From the NCBI RefSeq assembly GCF_007641255.1, contig NZ_CP036259.1, positions 496,001 through 560,000 of the forward strand: 64,000 nt of DNA. Direction: 5' to 3'. Source of the DNA: Sporomusa termitida (GTDB lineage Bacteria > Bacillota > Negativicutes > Sporomusales > Sporomusaceae). Numbering within the stretch: the stretch's first letter is position 1; each line of letters begins with the position of its first letter. This document shows, piece after piece, positions 17,241-25,414 of this stretch. Under the pieces are notes generated by a model. It was given only the letters and a program-made list of their open reading frames with translations. It ran no database searches and was not told the DNA's origin. A program made the translations under genes and the position numbers.

Positions 17241-19883
17241 ATGACAGCGTTAAAAAGGACAGTACTTTATGACAATCACCTAAAAGCAGGCGCAAAGCTG
17301 GTGGATTTCGGCGGCTGGGAGATGCCGATCAATTATAAAGCGGGAATCATCGAGGAACATATTTATACCCGAAAAAAGGCCGGCCTATTTGATGTGTCCC
17401 ACATGGGAAGATTCGTTGTCGCCGGTAGGGAAGCTGTCGGTTTTCTCCAGTATGTTTTAACAAATAATGTGTTGGCCCTTGACCTGAAGCAGGCGCAGTA
17501 TACCATAATTGCGAACGAGAACGGCGGCGCGGTGGATGATGCGTATCTTTACCGCTTTTATGAGGATGAGTATTTGCTTGTTGTCAATGCGGCCAACGCG
17601 GAGAAGGATTGGGAACACCTGCAACGGGAAATAGCCCAATTTGACGCAACGGTTACCGATAAGTCCGGCGAGCTGGTGATGATTTCCCTGCAGGGACCGG
17701 ACTCGAAGAACATCCTCAGTAACCTGACCGGCAGCGTTTCGCTTACTGAACCGGTAAAGAACGCCCTGGAAATTCTAAAAATCGACGGGCAAGAAGTGCT
17801 TGTTGCCAGGACGGGTTATACCGGCGAGCCCTTAGGCTTTGAATTGTTTATTAACGCCTCTGCGGCTGCCGCTGTTTGGGAGACTCTGCTGGCGTACGGG
17901 GCCATGCCTATCGGTCTGGGCGCCAGGGATACACTGCGGCTTGAAGCCGGACTGCCTCTGTATGGACATGAATTGGGTTTAGGTCTTGACGGCAGGGAAA
18001 TCCCGATTTTTTCGTGCCCTTTGGCTAAATTTGCCGTAAGCTTTGCGGCAGTCAAAGGCAATTATATCGGCAGAGAGGCTTTGGCCAAGCAATATGAAGG
18101 CTATAAAAAGATCATGGCCAGAGTTTATGCCGGCTTGGCGGCTTTGGCCAGAATTATAAAACCGATTGCTTTGCTTGATAAAGGGGTGGCCAGGGCCGGC
18201 TGCATGGTATTCCAGGGGGATAAGGAAATTGGCTACATAACAAGCGCCACCATGGTGCCTTATCTAAAGACCGAAGGCTATGGGCTGGCAAGCACAATTA
18301 CCGGGGATAAAGCAACGAGAGCCATCGGCCTGGCCCTGCTTAACGGCGATGTAGAAGTGAACGACAAGGTGGCGGTAGAGATCAGAGGCAACAGGGTGCA
18401 GGCTGTTATCACGCCGTATCATCTCAAAAGCGATGCTCCGCCCTTTGCCAGGCCGATTATTTATGGCGTGGAAGCAGGCGGCACCTTCGACAGTCCGGCA
18501 GACTACAAGACCAAAGCGTTGCAGCTTATCGAAAAAAGCTGCCGCAATACTGCCTGGCGGCAGCAAGCAACCATTAACCTGATTCCTTCTGAACAGACCT
18601 CTTCGGCTGCTGTCAGACTGTTGTCGGTAATGGACCCTGCCTGCCGGTATGCGGAGCACAAGAAAACGAAATCGTTCTATGACTACGATGTTTTTTACTA
18701 TCAAGGCACCGGTTTCATTAATGAGATCGAACAGTTATTAATGGCAGAACTAAGAAAATACCTCAATTGCACGGCGGTAGAAACAAGAGTTGTCAGCGGG
18801 CAGATGGCAAACGCGGCCGTTTTTAGTGCAATTATGGATTTTAAAAACCGGGTAAACAGAAAAAAGGACCCTTCCCGCCTGGGCTATGTACTGAACAATC
18901 ACATCATCAGGGGCGGGCACCTGAGTGCCCAGCCGATGGGCGCTTTGCATGACTACATCGCCATTGATCCTGTTACCGAGAAAAACGCCGTTGTCAGTTT
19001 CCCGGTAGAAAAGGATAATAGTTTCAAAATTGATGTGGAGGCAACGAAAAAAGTCATCGAGAAATATAAACCGGAGCTGATCATTTTCGGCAAGAGCATG
19101 GTATTGCATAAAGAACCGGTAAGAGAAATCCGGCAGTTCATCGATGACCAGAACATCAATGCCGTGATCATGTATGACATGGCCCACGTGCTTGGCCTGG
19201 CCGGCGATTACTTCCAGAATCCCTTTGCCGAAGGGGCGGAAATTGTCACCGGTTCAACCCATAAGACCTTCTTCGGCACCCAAAGAGGCATCATTGCCGG
19301 TAATTACGACAAGGATGATTATAAATTCGGCTTATGGGAGACCATCGAAACCAGGGCTTTTCCCGGCAGCGTAAGCAATCACCACCTGGGTACTATGCTG
19401 GGGCTGTTGATGGCCGCCTATGAAATGAACAGCTTCAAAGATGAATATCAGCAGCATGTAATCCAAAATGCCAAGTATTTTGCAAAATGCCTTAAGCAGG
19501 CCGGCCTGGATGTTGCCGGTGATCCTTCCCTGTCTTACACGGAGACACATCAGGTCATTGTGAGGGTGGGATACGGCACCGGGCCGGAAATAGCAAACAG
19601 GCTGGAAAACAACAATATCATCGTCAACTATCAGGCTACACCCGAAGAAGAAGGCTTCTCGGCTGCCGGCGCCATCAGGCTCGGCGTTGCCGAAATGACG
19701 AGATTCGGCTTCGGGCACCAAGAGTTTGAACAGACGGCAGAATACATAGCGGACATCGTTCTAAAGAATAAAAACCTCAAGGAAGAAGTTGCAAAACTTA
19801 GGGGTAATTTTACCGACCTGAAATACTGCTTTACCGATGCGGATATTACGAAAAGCCTTGCAAACCTGATGTCCACTTTCTGA
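17241..19883 (+). CDS. GcvT-GlyA fusion: aminomethyltransferase + serine hydroxymethyltransferase
   Basis: The ATG at 17241 follows GGAGG; upstream codons back to 17163 are not family-like. Residues 1 to about 375 form a glycine-cleavage T-protein domain (GGWEMPI, DVSHMGR, TGYTGEPLGFELF, GARDTLRLEAGLPLYG). Residues about 410-880 form a PLP-dependent serine hydroxymethyltransferase with the Schiff-base lysine near 675 in TGSTHKTFFG. Both bind folate: T-protein makes 5,10-methylene-THF from the aminomethyl group on H-protein, and GlyA uses it to turn glycine into serine. A fusion would channel the C1 unit. No gcvH or gcvP is in the window. Both domains look intact. Confidence 0.9.
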   Translation: MTALKRTVLYDNHLKAGAKLVDFGGWEMPINYKAGIIEEHIYTRKKAGLFDVSHMGRFVVAGREAVGFLQYVLTNNVLALDLKQAQYTIIANENGGAVDDAYLYRFYEDEYLLVVNAANAEKDWEHLQREIAQFDATVTDKSGELVMISLQGPDSKNILSNLTGSVSLTEPVKNALEILKIDGQEVLVARTGYTGEPLGFELFINASAAAAVWETLLAYGAMPIGLGARDTLRLEAGLPLYGHELGLGLDGREIPIFSCPLAKFAVSFAAVKGNYIGREALAKQYEGYKKIMARVYAGLAALARIIKPIALLDKGVARAGCMVFQGDKEIGYITSATMVPYLKTEGYGLASTITGDKATRAIGLALLNGDVEVNDKVAVEIRGNRVQAVITPYHLKSDAPPFARPIIYGVEAGGTFDSPADYKTKALQLIEKSCRNTAWRQQATINLIPSEQTSSAAVRLLSVMDPACRYAEHKKTKSFYDYDVFYYQGTGFINEIEQLLMAELRKYLNCTAVETRVVSGQMANAAVFSAIMDFKNRVNRKKDPSRLGYVLNNHIIRGGHLSAQPMGALHDYIAIDPVTEKNAVVSFPVEKDNSFKIDVEATKKVIEKYKPELIIFGKSMVLHKEPVREIRQFIDDQNINAVIMYDMAHVLGLAGDYFQNPFAEGAEIVTGSTHKTFFGTQRGIIAGNYDKDDYKFGLWETIETRAFPGSVSNHHLGTMLGLLMAAYEMNSFKDEYQQHVIQNAKYFAKCLKQAGLDVAGDPSLSYTETHQVIVRVGYGTGPEIANRLENNNIIVNYQATPEEEGFSAAGAIRLGVAEMTRFGFGHQEFEQTAEYIADIVLKNKNLKEEVAKLRGNFTDLKYCFTDADITKSLANLMSTF

Positions 19884-19971
19884 GGGAGAATTAAAATTCG
19901 GAGAAAACCCTGACAACTATCGAACATTCTTCTGGGGTTATGAGTGCTGGCATAATGAACCCCATAAGTTA

Positions 19972-20015
19972 ATGCCCCCGAAAGTCTCGATATGAGACTT
20001 CGGGGGCATTCTTTG
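19972..20015 (+). terminator. Intrinsic terminator after gcvT-glyA
   Basis: ATGCCCCCGAAAGTCTC and GAGACTTCGGGGGCAT form a long stem with a 5-base loop, followed by TCTTTGG. Confidence 0.8.
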
Positions 20016-20118
20016 GTTATAGTTCTATCCCATGTCAGTGGTGACAGTAGGCAAGATCGTAAATAACGCCGAAACATCGTCAGCTTATCAGGCTTTAAAG
20101 TGGTGATAATTCAGGAAA

Positions 20119-20665
20119 CTATTCATGTCTTCCATTGTCTTGATCTTCGGGTACTGGCTTGGTTGCTGCCGGCTGTAGCTTCGAAGAATAGTTAGCTGAT
20201 TTGATTTCAGAAGGCGCGAGAAATTTTTCTTGCCACATTTGATAACCATATGCTAAAACACCATCGAAAGTAACAATTAACACGTTTAGTAAAGGAGTAA
20301 TACCGACCTCGTGAAAAAGCCCTCTACTGCCAAGGAAATAGATATGAATTAAATATACGAATCCAAAGTTTAGTACTATATCTATTGCGATATAGCGCCA
20401 AAATCGGCCATATGAAAAATAGAAACAACCATATAGTAACGACGATATTTAATCCAAAAATAATATATGAAGATGTCCTTAGGGGATAAGCAGCTTCTTC
20501 ATAAATAAACCACCCCAGATTTTCTCCTAATTCTACAGCTAATACACTCGTGAGCGCGGAGAATAAAGCAACAGGCATCCACCTTTTGATAGTTTCTTTC
20601 GGCATAAAGAATAAAGTTAACCAAGGTAAAATCAATAGCGACCATAAAAATGCTTGATTACTCAT
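20119..20665 (-). pseudogene. CBO0543-family membrane protein gene, frameshifted
   Basis: The first 80 codons (MSNQAFLWSLLILPWLTLFF onward) are a CBO0543-type small membrane protein with several helices. Near the A5 run at 20415-20419 the frame changes. Removing one base restores FSYGRFWRYIAIDIVLN and a further stretch, GSRGLFHEVGITPLLN, to a stop at 20119, giving the normal family length of about 180 residues. It is a recent single-base lesion or a sequencing error in the homopolymer. Two intact paralogues lie at 34.3-35.5 kb. Confidence 0.8.
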
Positions 20666-20768
20666 TATGCAGTCCCCCGAATTTTCTTTCTAAGTATATT
20701 ATTTCTGGCTATGTGCTCTTTATGCTTTTGGGAATATTTACCTAAGATGGTCAAGACACTAGTGTGTA

Positions 20769-20913
20769 GGAAAAGGTTATTACAAATATCTCATTGGAGC
20801 GACGTTGCATCGGGTAAAGTTGGCTCCATGGTACGGGAAGCGATCAAACGCGGTGAACAGGCACTGGCCGAAGAGCTAAAGCAAATGGTGCGGCGCATCA
20901 GAATGCTAAATAG
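20769..20913 (+). repeat. Dispersed small-ORF repeat, copy 3 (one-base deletion)
   Basis: Reads LLQISHWSDVASGKVGSMVR, EAIKRGEQALAEE. It then shifts frame: restoring one base after GAAGAG yields AKANGAAHQNAK and a stop, matching copy 2. The upstream DNA (AAAAGGTTAT, then ATATCTCATTGG) is shared with copy 1. Confidence 0.55.
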
Positions 20914-20919
20914 TAAAAA

Positions 20920-20962
20920 ATGCCCCGAATTTTGTTACAGCAAAACTTCGGGGCATCTTTGT
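20920..20962 (+). terminator. Intrinsic terminator after repeat copy 3
   Basis: ATGCCCCGAA pairs with TTCGGGGCAT, followed by CTTTGTTG. Terminators of this class follow three of the four repeat copies, and copy 1 ends in a comparable hairpin. Confidence 0.75.
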
Positions 20963-21029
20963 TGCATACCATTGCTGTCAGCAGACAGTATCCTGATAGT
21001 TTCAGTTCCTTTTCATGTGTTATTGACGT

Positions 21030-21150
21030 CCCAAGCCCTGCGTTCCATGCGTAAACCGGAACCTGTAAGGCAGGTAGCAATACCGAAGCCCGACAGAGGA
21101 AAGGAAAAACTTGGAGTACCGGCGGTAATCGACCGGGTGATCCGCAAGCT
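21030..21150 (+). pseudogene. Group II intron reverse transcriptase fragment
   Basis: The frame reads PEPVRQVAIPKPDRGKEKLG then VPAVIDRVIRK, the RT0/RT1 region of group II intron-encoded proteins (typical form PVRRVEIPKPDGGKR-LGIPTV-DRV). Only about 40 codons remain and no intron ribozyme domain V/VI was found nearby. Confidence 0.75.
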
Positions 21151-21243
21151 ACCCATAGCTAGCCAATATTGTTTAAATTTTCAATTATTGGATATAATGG
21201 CTATATAACCCAAAAATAGAAACTACACGGGGTGGTGTTGTTT

Positions 21244-22023
21244 TTGAAGCTGGCAGATATTAGTCCGACAACTCTGACCCGACGGCCCAAAGCCTATTCT
21301 TATACCTATAATATCAGTTTGATACACCTCCGGAACCCGTGGGTGACCGCGTGGTGGTCGGCATCCTTCCCTGGTTTTGGCCATATATTTTTGGGCAGCT
21401 ATATCAAAGGGTTTATGCTCGTTTTTTGGGAGATCATTATAAATACCACGTCCCACCTGAATCTTGCCATCTATTATACGTTTACAGGTCAGTTCCAAGC
21501 GGCAACACAGACACTTGACCAGCGGTGGCTGCTTCTCTATATCGGCGCCTATATTTACGCCATATGGGATGGATTTCGGAGCACAATAGAGCTAAATAAA
21601 TGTGCCATTCTGGGGGAGCGCGAAGGCGCTCAACTCCTTCCTGCCCGGATGGGAGCCTTCGAAATCAATATTATGAGCAAACGAATTCCTCTCCTGGCAG
21701 CCTTTTGGTCGGCGACGATGCCCGGTCTGGGACACCTTTATACCCATCGTTTGCCTTCGGGGTTCTTTTTTTTCATTTGGTGGGTTGTCATATGTTATCA
21801 GTCACATGTACTGCCAGGAATACATCTTACGCTGACCGGTGACTTCGCAGCGGTGGCGCAGGCCGTCGATGTCCAGTGGCTGCTCTACTTGCCTTCCCTG
21901 TATCTGTTTGCCGCCTATAGCGCCTATAACCATACCGTTGAATTCAACAAGTTGTTCGACGCCGAACAAGCAAATTACTTGCAGCGTCGTTACCAGGACT
22001 CCCGCTTCGAGCTGCCGGTATGA
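21244..22023 (+). CDS. Duplicated-half membrane protein of unknown function
   Basis: I place the start at TTG 21244, eight bases after GGGGTGG; GTG at 21232 is possible. About 260 residues form two similar halves. Each begins with a W-x-A-x-x-PG-x-GH motif (WWSASFPGFGHIF near 35, FWSATMPGLGHLY near 160) and has two or three helices. The motif resembles short TM2-type membrane proteins. No function can be assigned. The next gene starts 16 bases downstream, so they probably share a transcript. Confidence 0.7.
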   Translation: MKLADISPTTLTRRPKAYSYTYNISLIHLRNPWVTAWWSASFPGFGHIFLGSYIKGFMLVFWEIIINTTSHLNLAIYYTFTGQFQAATQTLDQRWLLLYIGAYIYAIWDGFRSTIELNKCAILGEREGAQLLPARMGAFEINIMSKRIPLLAAFWSATMPGLGHLYTHRLPSGFFFFIWWVVICYQSHVLPGIHLTLTGDFAAVAQAVDVQWLLYLPSLYLFAAYSAYNHTVEFNKLFDAEQANYLQRRYQDSRFELPV

Positions 22024-22039
22024 CTGCGAGGGGAACTGT

Positions 22040-22498
22040 ATGCACATTTTTGCCATCTTTGACCACAACCTGTACATCGAGCTTGCCATCTCGGACCTTG
22101 AAATAAGAGGTATCGCCAGGGAGAAAATTTTAGCGGTGCCGCTTGAAAAGGAAACACGGGAGATGGCGGTTCTGGACACCATCCACCGGGCCGACGGGGT
22201 AAGTCTTATTGACGGTGGCGCGGTGCTGGGCACTATTCTCATGCTGCTGGGAACAATCTGGGGCTTTCATTGGTATTGGGGGCCGATTGTAGGCGGGCTT
22301 ATCGGACTTGCCCTCGGAGTAGCAAGCGGGATCGGCCTTGACTGGGTAATGACCAAGAGACAAAATCGGCCGAGCAATTTGTCAAGGAAAGCGGAAGTCG
22401 TTTTAGTGGTGCACTGTACAGAAAGCGAAGCGGGAATGGTAAAAAAGACCTTAAAAGACCACTGTGCCATTGGTGTCGGCCTTATCCACCAAGGTTAG
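22040..22498 (+). CDS. Small membrane protein with glycine-zipper helices, unknown function
   Basis: The 152-residue product has a soluble N-terminal alpha/beta part (residues 1-55, MHIFAIFDHNLYIELAISDL), a glycine-rich hairpin of two helices (about 58-105, GGAVLGTILMLLG and GGLIGLALGVASGIGLDW) and a C-terminal basic region. The layout resembles YflT/DUF1269-like stress proteins, but I am not confident of that family. The ATG follows GAGGGGAA. It is coupled to the duplicated-half protein upstream. Confidence 0.7.
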   Translation: MHIFAIFDHNLYIELAISDLEIRGIAREKILAVPLEKETREMAVLDTIHRADGVSLIDGGAVLGTILMLLGTIWGFHWYWGPIVGGLIGLALGVASGIGLDWVMTKRQNRPSNLSRKAEVVLVVHCTESEAGMVKKTLKDHCAIGVGLIHQG

Positions 22499-22609
22499 GC
22501 CCCATATCCGAAGCTGTGAATTAAAGCTTCTTCTCAGCGGCATAGGCGTGACAATTGTCTAAAAAGCAGACTTATTGGAATGAAATATTCAGTAAATTAA
22601 AGTATAAAA

Positions 22610-22649
22610 AACAGGGGAGCTTTGCAACGGCAAAGCCTCCTGTTTTTTT
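22610..22649. terminator. Intrinsic terminator, convergent genes
   Basis: AACAGGGGAGCTTTGC and GCAAAGCCTCCTGTT form a strong stem with loop AACG, followed by T8 on the plus strand and preceded by an A-run that serves the minus-strand antiporter gene. Confidence 0.85.
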
Positions 22650-22660
22650 ATAGTTTCCTG

Positions 22661-24943
22661 TTACAGCAGGTCGTCTTTAGCCAGCTGCCCGGCCATTCTC
22701 TGCGTACCTAAAATCCAGACCAAATCATTTTCTTGAATATACATATTAATATCCGGAGCCAAAATTGGGTAAAGATCTCTTTCTAAGCCAAGCAAAAACC
22801 CGCCCCACTCGCCTTTTATCTTAGAATCTTTAATCGCCACGCCGGCCAGGTCCGAATCTTTTTCAACGGTTACAGCATAGCAGAGCAGCTGGTCATCTTC
22901 TGCATAGGCTTCCTGGTTTTTGATAAACTCGCGCAACGTCGCATAACAGCCGTCTGCTTTTTTATCTAAATTCACCTGCGTCAAAATAGCAAAGGAGTCG
23001 AGCACCTTGTCGTTGCCGGCAACAAAAACAATATCATTTGCCCGGATATGTTCCGACCCTTCGGGAATATTAATATGTTTGCCACCCCGAATAATTTTAA
23101 TAATTTTCAATTTTGAACGCTCGGTTCCCGGCAAATCGGCCAATGTTTTATCCAAAACAGCGATTTGGTCGGTGCAACGGAACTTACTTACGTGAATCCG
23201 CTCATCCAGCCAGCTATGGCCAATATTCTTGCCTTTTCTTTCCTCTAACTTTCGCTCATTAAAATTGGCCAGAAAACGCGCTTCAATTTTCAAGTAAGGA
23301 GCAATAAGCCAGTCTGAGCGGGCAATGAGAAATACCAGCCCTATCGCCACTATCAGGATATATAACTCAGAAAAATCAAGCATAATGGTAAAAGGCAGCA
23401 TAATCAAGAACACTAATGTTCCCAGCCTCAATACAATCAGCATGATCAGCGGCAAATGGTTGGTGGCGCTTTTTAACCAAAGCGGAATAAAGTATTCATT
23501 CTTTTTAAATAAGCATGGCTTCAGAAATGGCGCCATCAATACCAAGGTAACCAGCGTCGCCAGCAATGCCGCAAGCCTAGCAGGCATATGCGCAGCCAAA
23601 AATGGTTCCAGCAACGAAGTCCCCGCCAAAATAATCCCCAGAATAATAACGGCATATAGTATCAAATTGGTAAAATATTTTTTAAAAAAGGCAACCCAAT
23701 CGCTGTCTTTTTCTGTTTCCGACTGGTTTTCCGAGGTATGTCTGTTTAGATATTTGGAGACTTTTTTGGGGAGACATTTATCTAAATAAAGGTAGCTCCC
23801 CTCAGCCGCCCGGATGACAAACGGCGTGGTAAATGTCGTAATAACCGAAACGGAGACTACAATCGAATAGATATAATCGCTGATTACTCCCAGCGAGATG
23901 CCTAAAGCAGCGATTATAAATGAAAACTCGCCAATTTGTGCGAGTGAAAAACCGCAGAGTATAGATGTTTTTAATGATTGCCCCGAAAGCAGCACGCCTA
24001 ATGTCGACATCATCGCCTTACCGAAAATAGTCGCGATTGTAATAACCACAATCGGCCCTGCGTACTTTACGATGAGCGACGGGTCGACCATCATACCGAC
24101 CGAAATAAAAAATACGGCACCAAACAAATCTTTTATCGGTTTATTAATATACTCGATTTTTTCAGCATGAATAGTGCCTGCCAGCAATGAACCGGCCAAA
24201 AAAGATCCTAAAGCCGAAGAAAAACCAAGATGATTGGCTAAAAAAACCATGCCAAAACAAATGCCCAGCGACACAATTAAAAGTGTCTCGTCATTCATCA
24301 GTTTTTGCACATCTTTGAGTATTGTAGGCAAAAGATATATCCCGAGAATAAGCCAGAGGGCTAAATAAAAAATCATTTTTAGCAAGTGCCCAGCCAGCTC
24401 GCCGCCGGAAATTCCCTGGCTGACTGCAATCGTCGACAGCATGACCATCATAAAAATGCCGGCAATATCTTCAATAATTAATGTGCCAAATACCAGTTCA
24501 GTAAACTTTTTCCCTTTTAGGTCCAAATCTTCAAATGCTTTGATAATAATGGTTGTTGACGACATCGACAGCATGCCGCCGAGAAATACGCTGTTCATAA
24601 CACTCCAGCCCATCAACTGGCCGCAGGCAAAACCAATTGCCAGCATTGAAACAACTTCTGTCATAGCTGTAATAATTGCCGTACCACCAACAGAAGCAAG
24701 TTTATGTAAGTTAAACTCCAATCCCAGTGAGAACATCAGAATAATGATACCGATTTCGCTCCAGGTACTAATACTTACCACATCGGTAACTGCCGGGACC
24801 AGCGTAAAATAAGGGCCTACCATAAAACCGGTAATAATATACCCTAAAACTAAAGGCTGCTGGAAGCGCTTAAATATGAGCGTCATAATTCCGGCTACCA
24901 GCAGCATGAGAGCTAAATCAGAAATAAGCTCAGGTATGTGCAT
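22661..24943 (-). CDS. CPA2 cation:proton antiporter with RCK_C domains
   Basis: This 760-residue membrane protein has an N-terminal Na+/H+ exchanger domain of about 12 helices (residues 1-390; GYIITGFMVGPYF, FLGGMLSMSSTTIIIKAFE, FSFIIAALG), a second hydrophobic block (about 415-545) and two C-terminal TrkA_C/RCK_C modules (about 590-670 and 690-758). I see no Rossmann RCK_N, so it is not a classical KefB/KefC. It probably exports K+ or Na+ in exchange for protons. It is a single-gene unit. Confidence 0.88.
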   Translation of the reverse strand: MHIPELISDLALMLLVAGIMTLIFKRFQQPLVLGYIITGFMVGPYFTLVPAVTDVVSISTWSEIGIIILMFSLGLEFNLHKLASVGGTAIITAMTEVVSMLAIGFACGQLMGWSVMNSVFLGGMLSMSSTTIIIKAFEDLDLKGKKFTELVFGTLIIEDIAGIFMMVMLSTIAVSQGISGGELAGHLLKMIFYLALWLILGIYLLPTILKDVQKLMNDETLLIVSLGICFGMVFLANHLGFSSALGSFLAGSLLAGTIHAEKIEYINKPIKDLFGAVFFISVGMMVDPSLIVKYAGPIVVITIATIFGKAMMSTLGVLLSGQSLKTSILCGFSLAQIGEFSFIIAALGISLGVISDYIYSIVVSVSVITTFTTPFVIRAAEGSYLYLDKCLPKKVSKYLNRHTSENQSETEKDSDWVAFFKKYFTNLILYAVIILGIILAGTSLLEPFLAAHMPARLAALLATLVTLVLMAPFLKPCLFKKNEYFIPLWLKSATNHLPLIMLIVLRLGTLVFLIMLPFTIMLDFSELYILIVAIGLVFLIARSDWLIAPYLKIEARFLANFNERKLEERKGKNIGHSWLDERIHVSKFRCTDQIAVLDKTLADLPGTERSKLKIIKIIRGGKHINIPEGSEHIRANDIVFVAGNDKVLDSFAILTQVNLDKKADGCYATLREFIKNQEAYAEDDQLLCYAVTVEKDSDLAGVAIKDSKIKGEWGGFLLGLERDLYPILAPDINMYIQENDLVWILGTQRMAGQLAKDDLL

Positions 24944-25414
24944 GTCATACTCCTTTCAAATTAGTATATTGGGTAAACCAGCATAATTATCTTGGGCAGT
25001 ATTGCCAAGATGATTATGGATTGGCATCTATAAAAATATATTTTACCATATTTCTCCTAAGAGTGCAAAAAAATAATCGGTTCCTAATCACGCCGAACAC
25101 ATGAAAGCGGTTGTCAAACGCGCAAATATGTTATGGTTCGGGGCGATGATAACAGGGGCCCGTTGTCGTCGTGATTTCCAGCCATGATGTTTGATATGAT
25201 ATTATCTGAATATAGCGGAACAACTGCATTTGCTGCTGGAGGAAGGACCGTATAGCCGAATTTTCCTGTCGAATTGTATTGATTTGGCAGGAATTTTGTA
25301 TTTTGGATGAGAATGTAAAATTAGCTTTACTAAGAACATTTAGTGACAGACGCCAAGCGGGCCTGTAAAGCGCTGCGTGGCTGCAAAAATCCAAAGCAAA
25401 CAGGTGGGATGATT
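24944..25414. other. Intergenic region without a supported gene
   Basis: A divergent promoter region between the antiporter (minus) and the EndoQ-UvrD gene (plus). Short frames exist on both strands but none has an RBS or a recognisable product. Confidence 0.6.
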
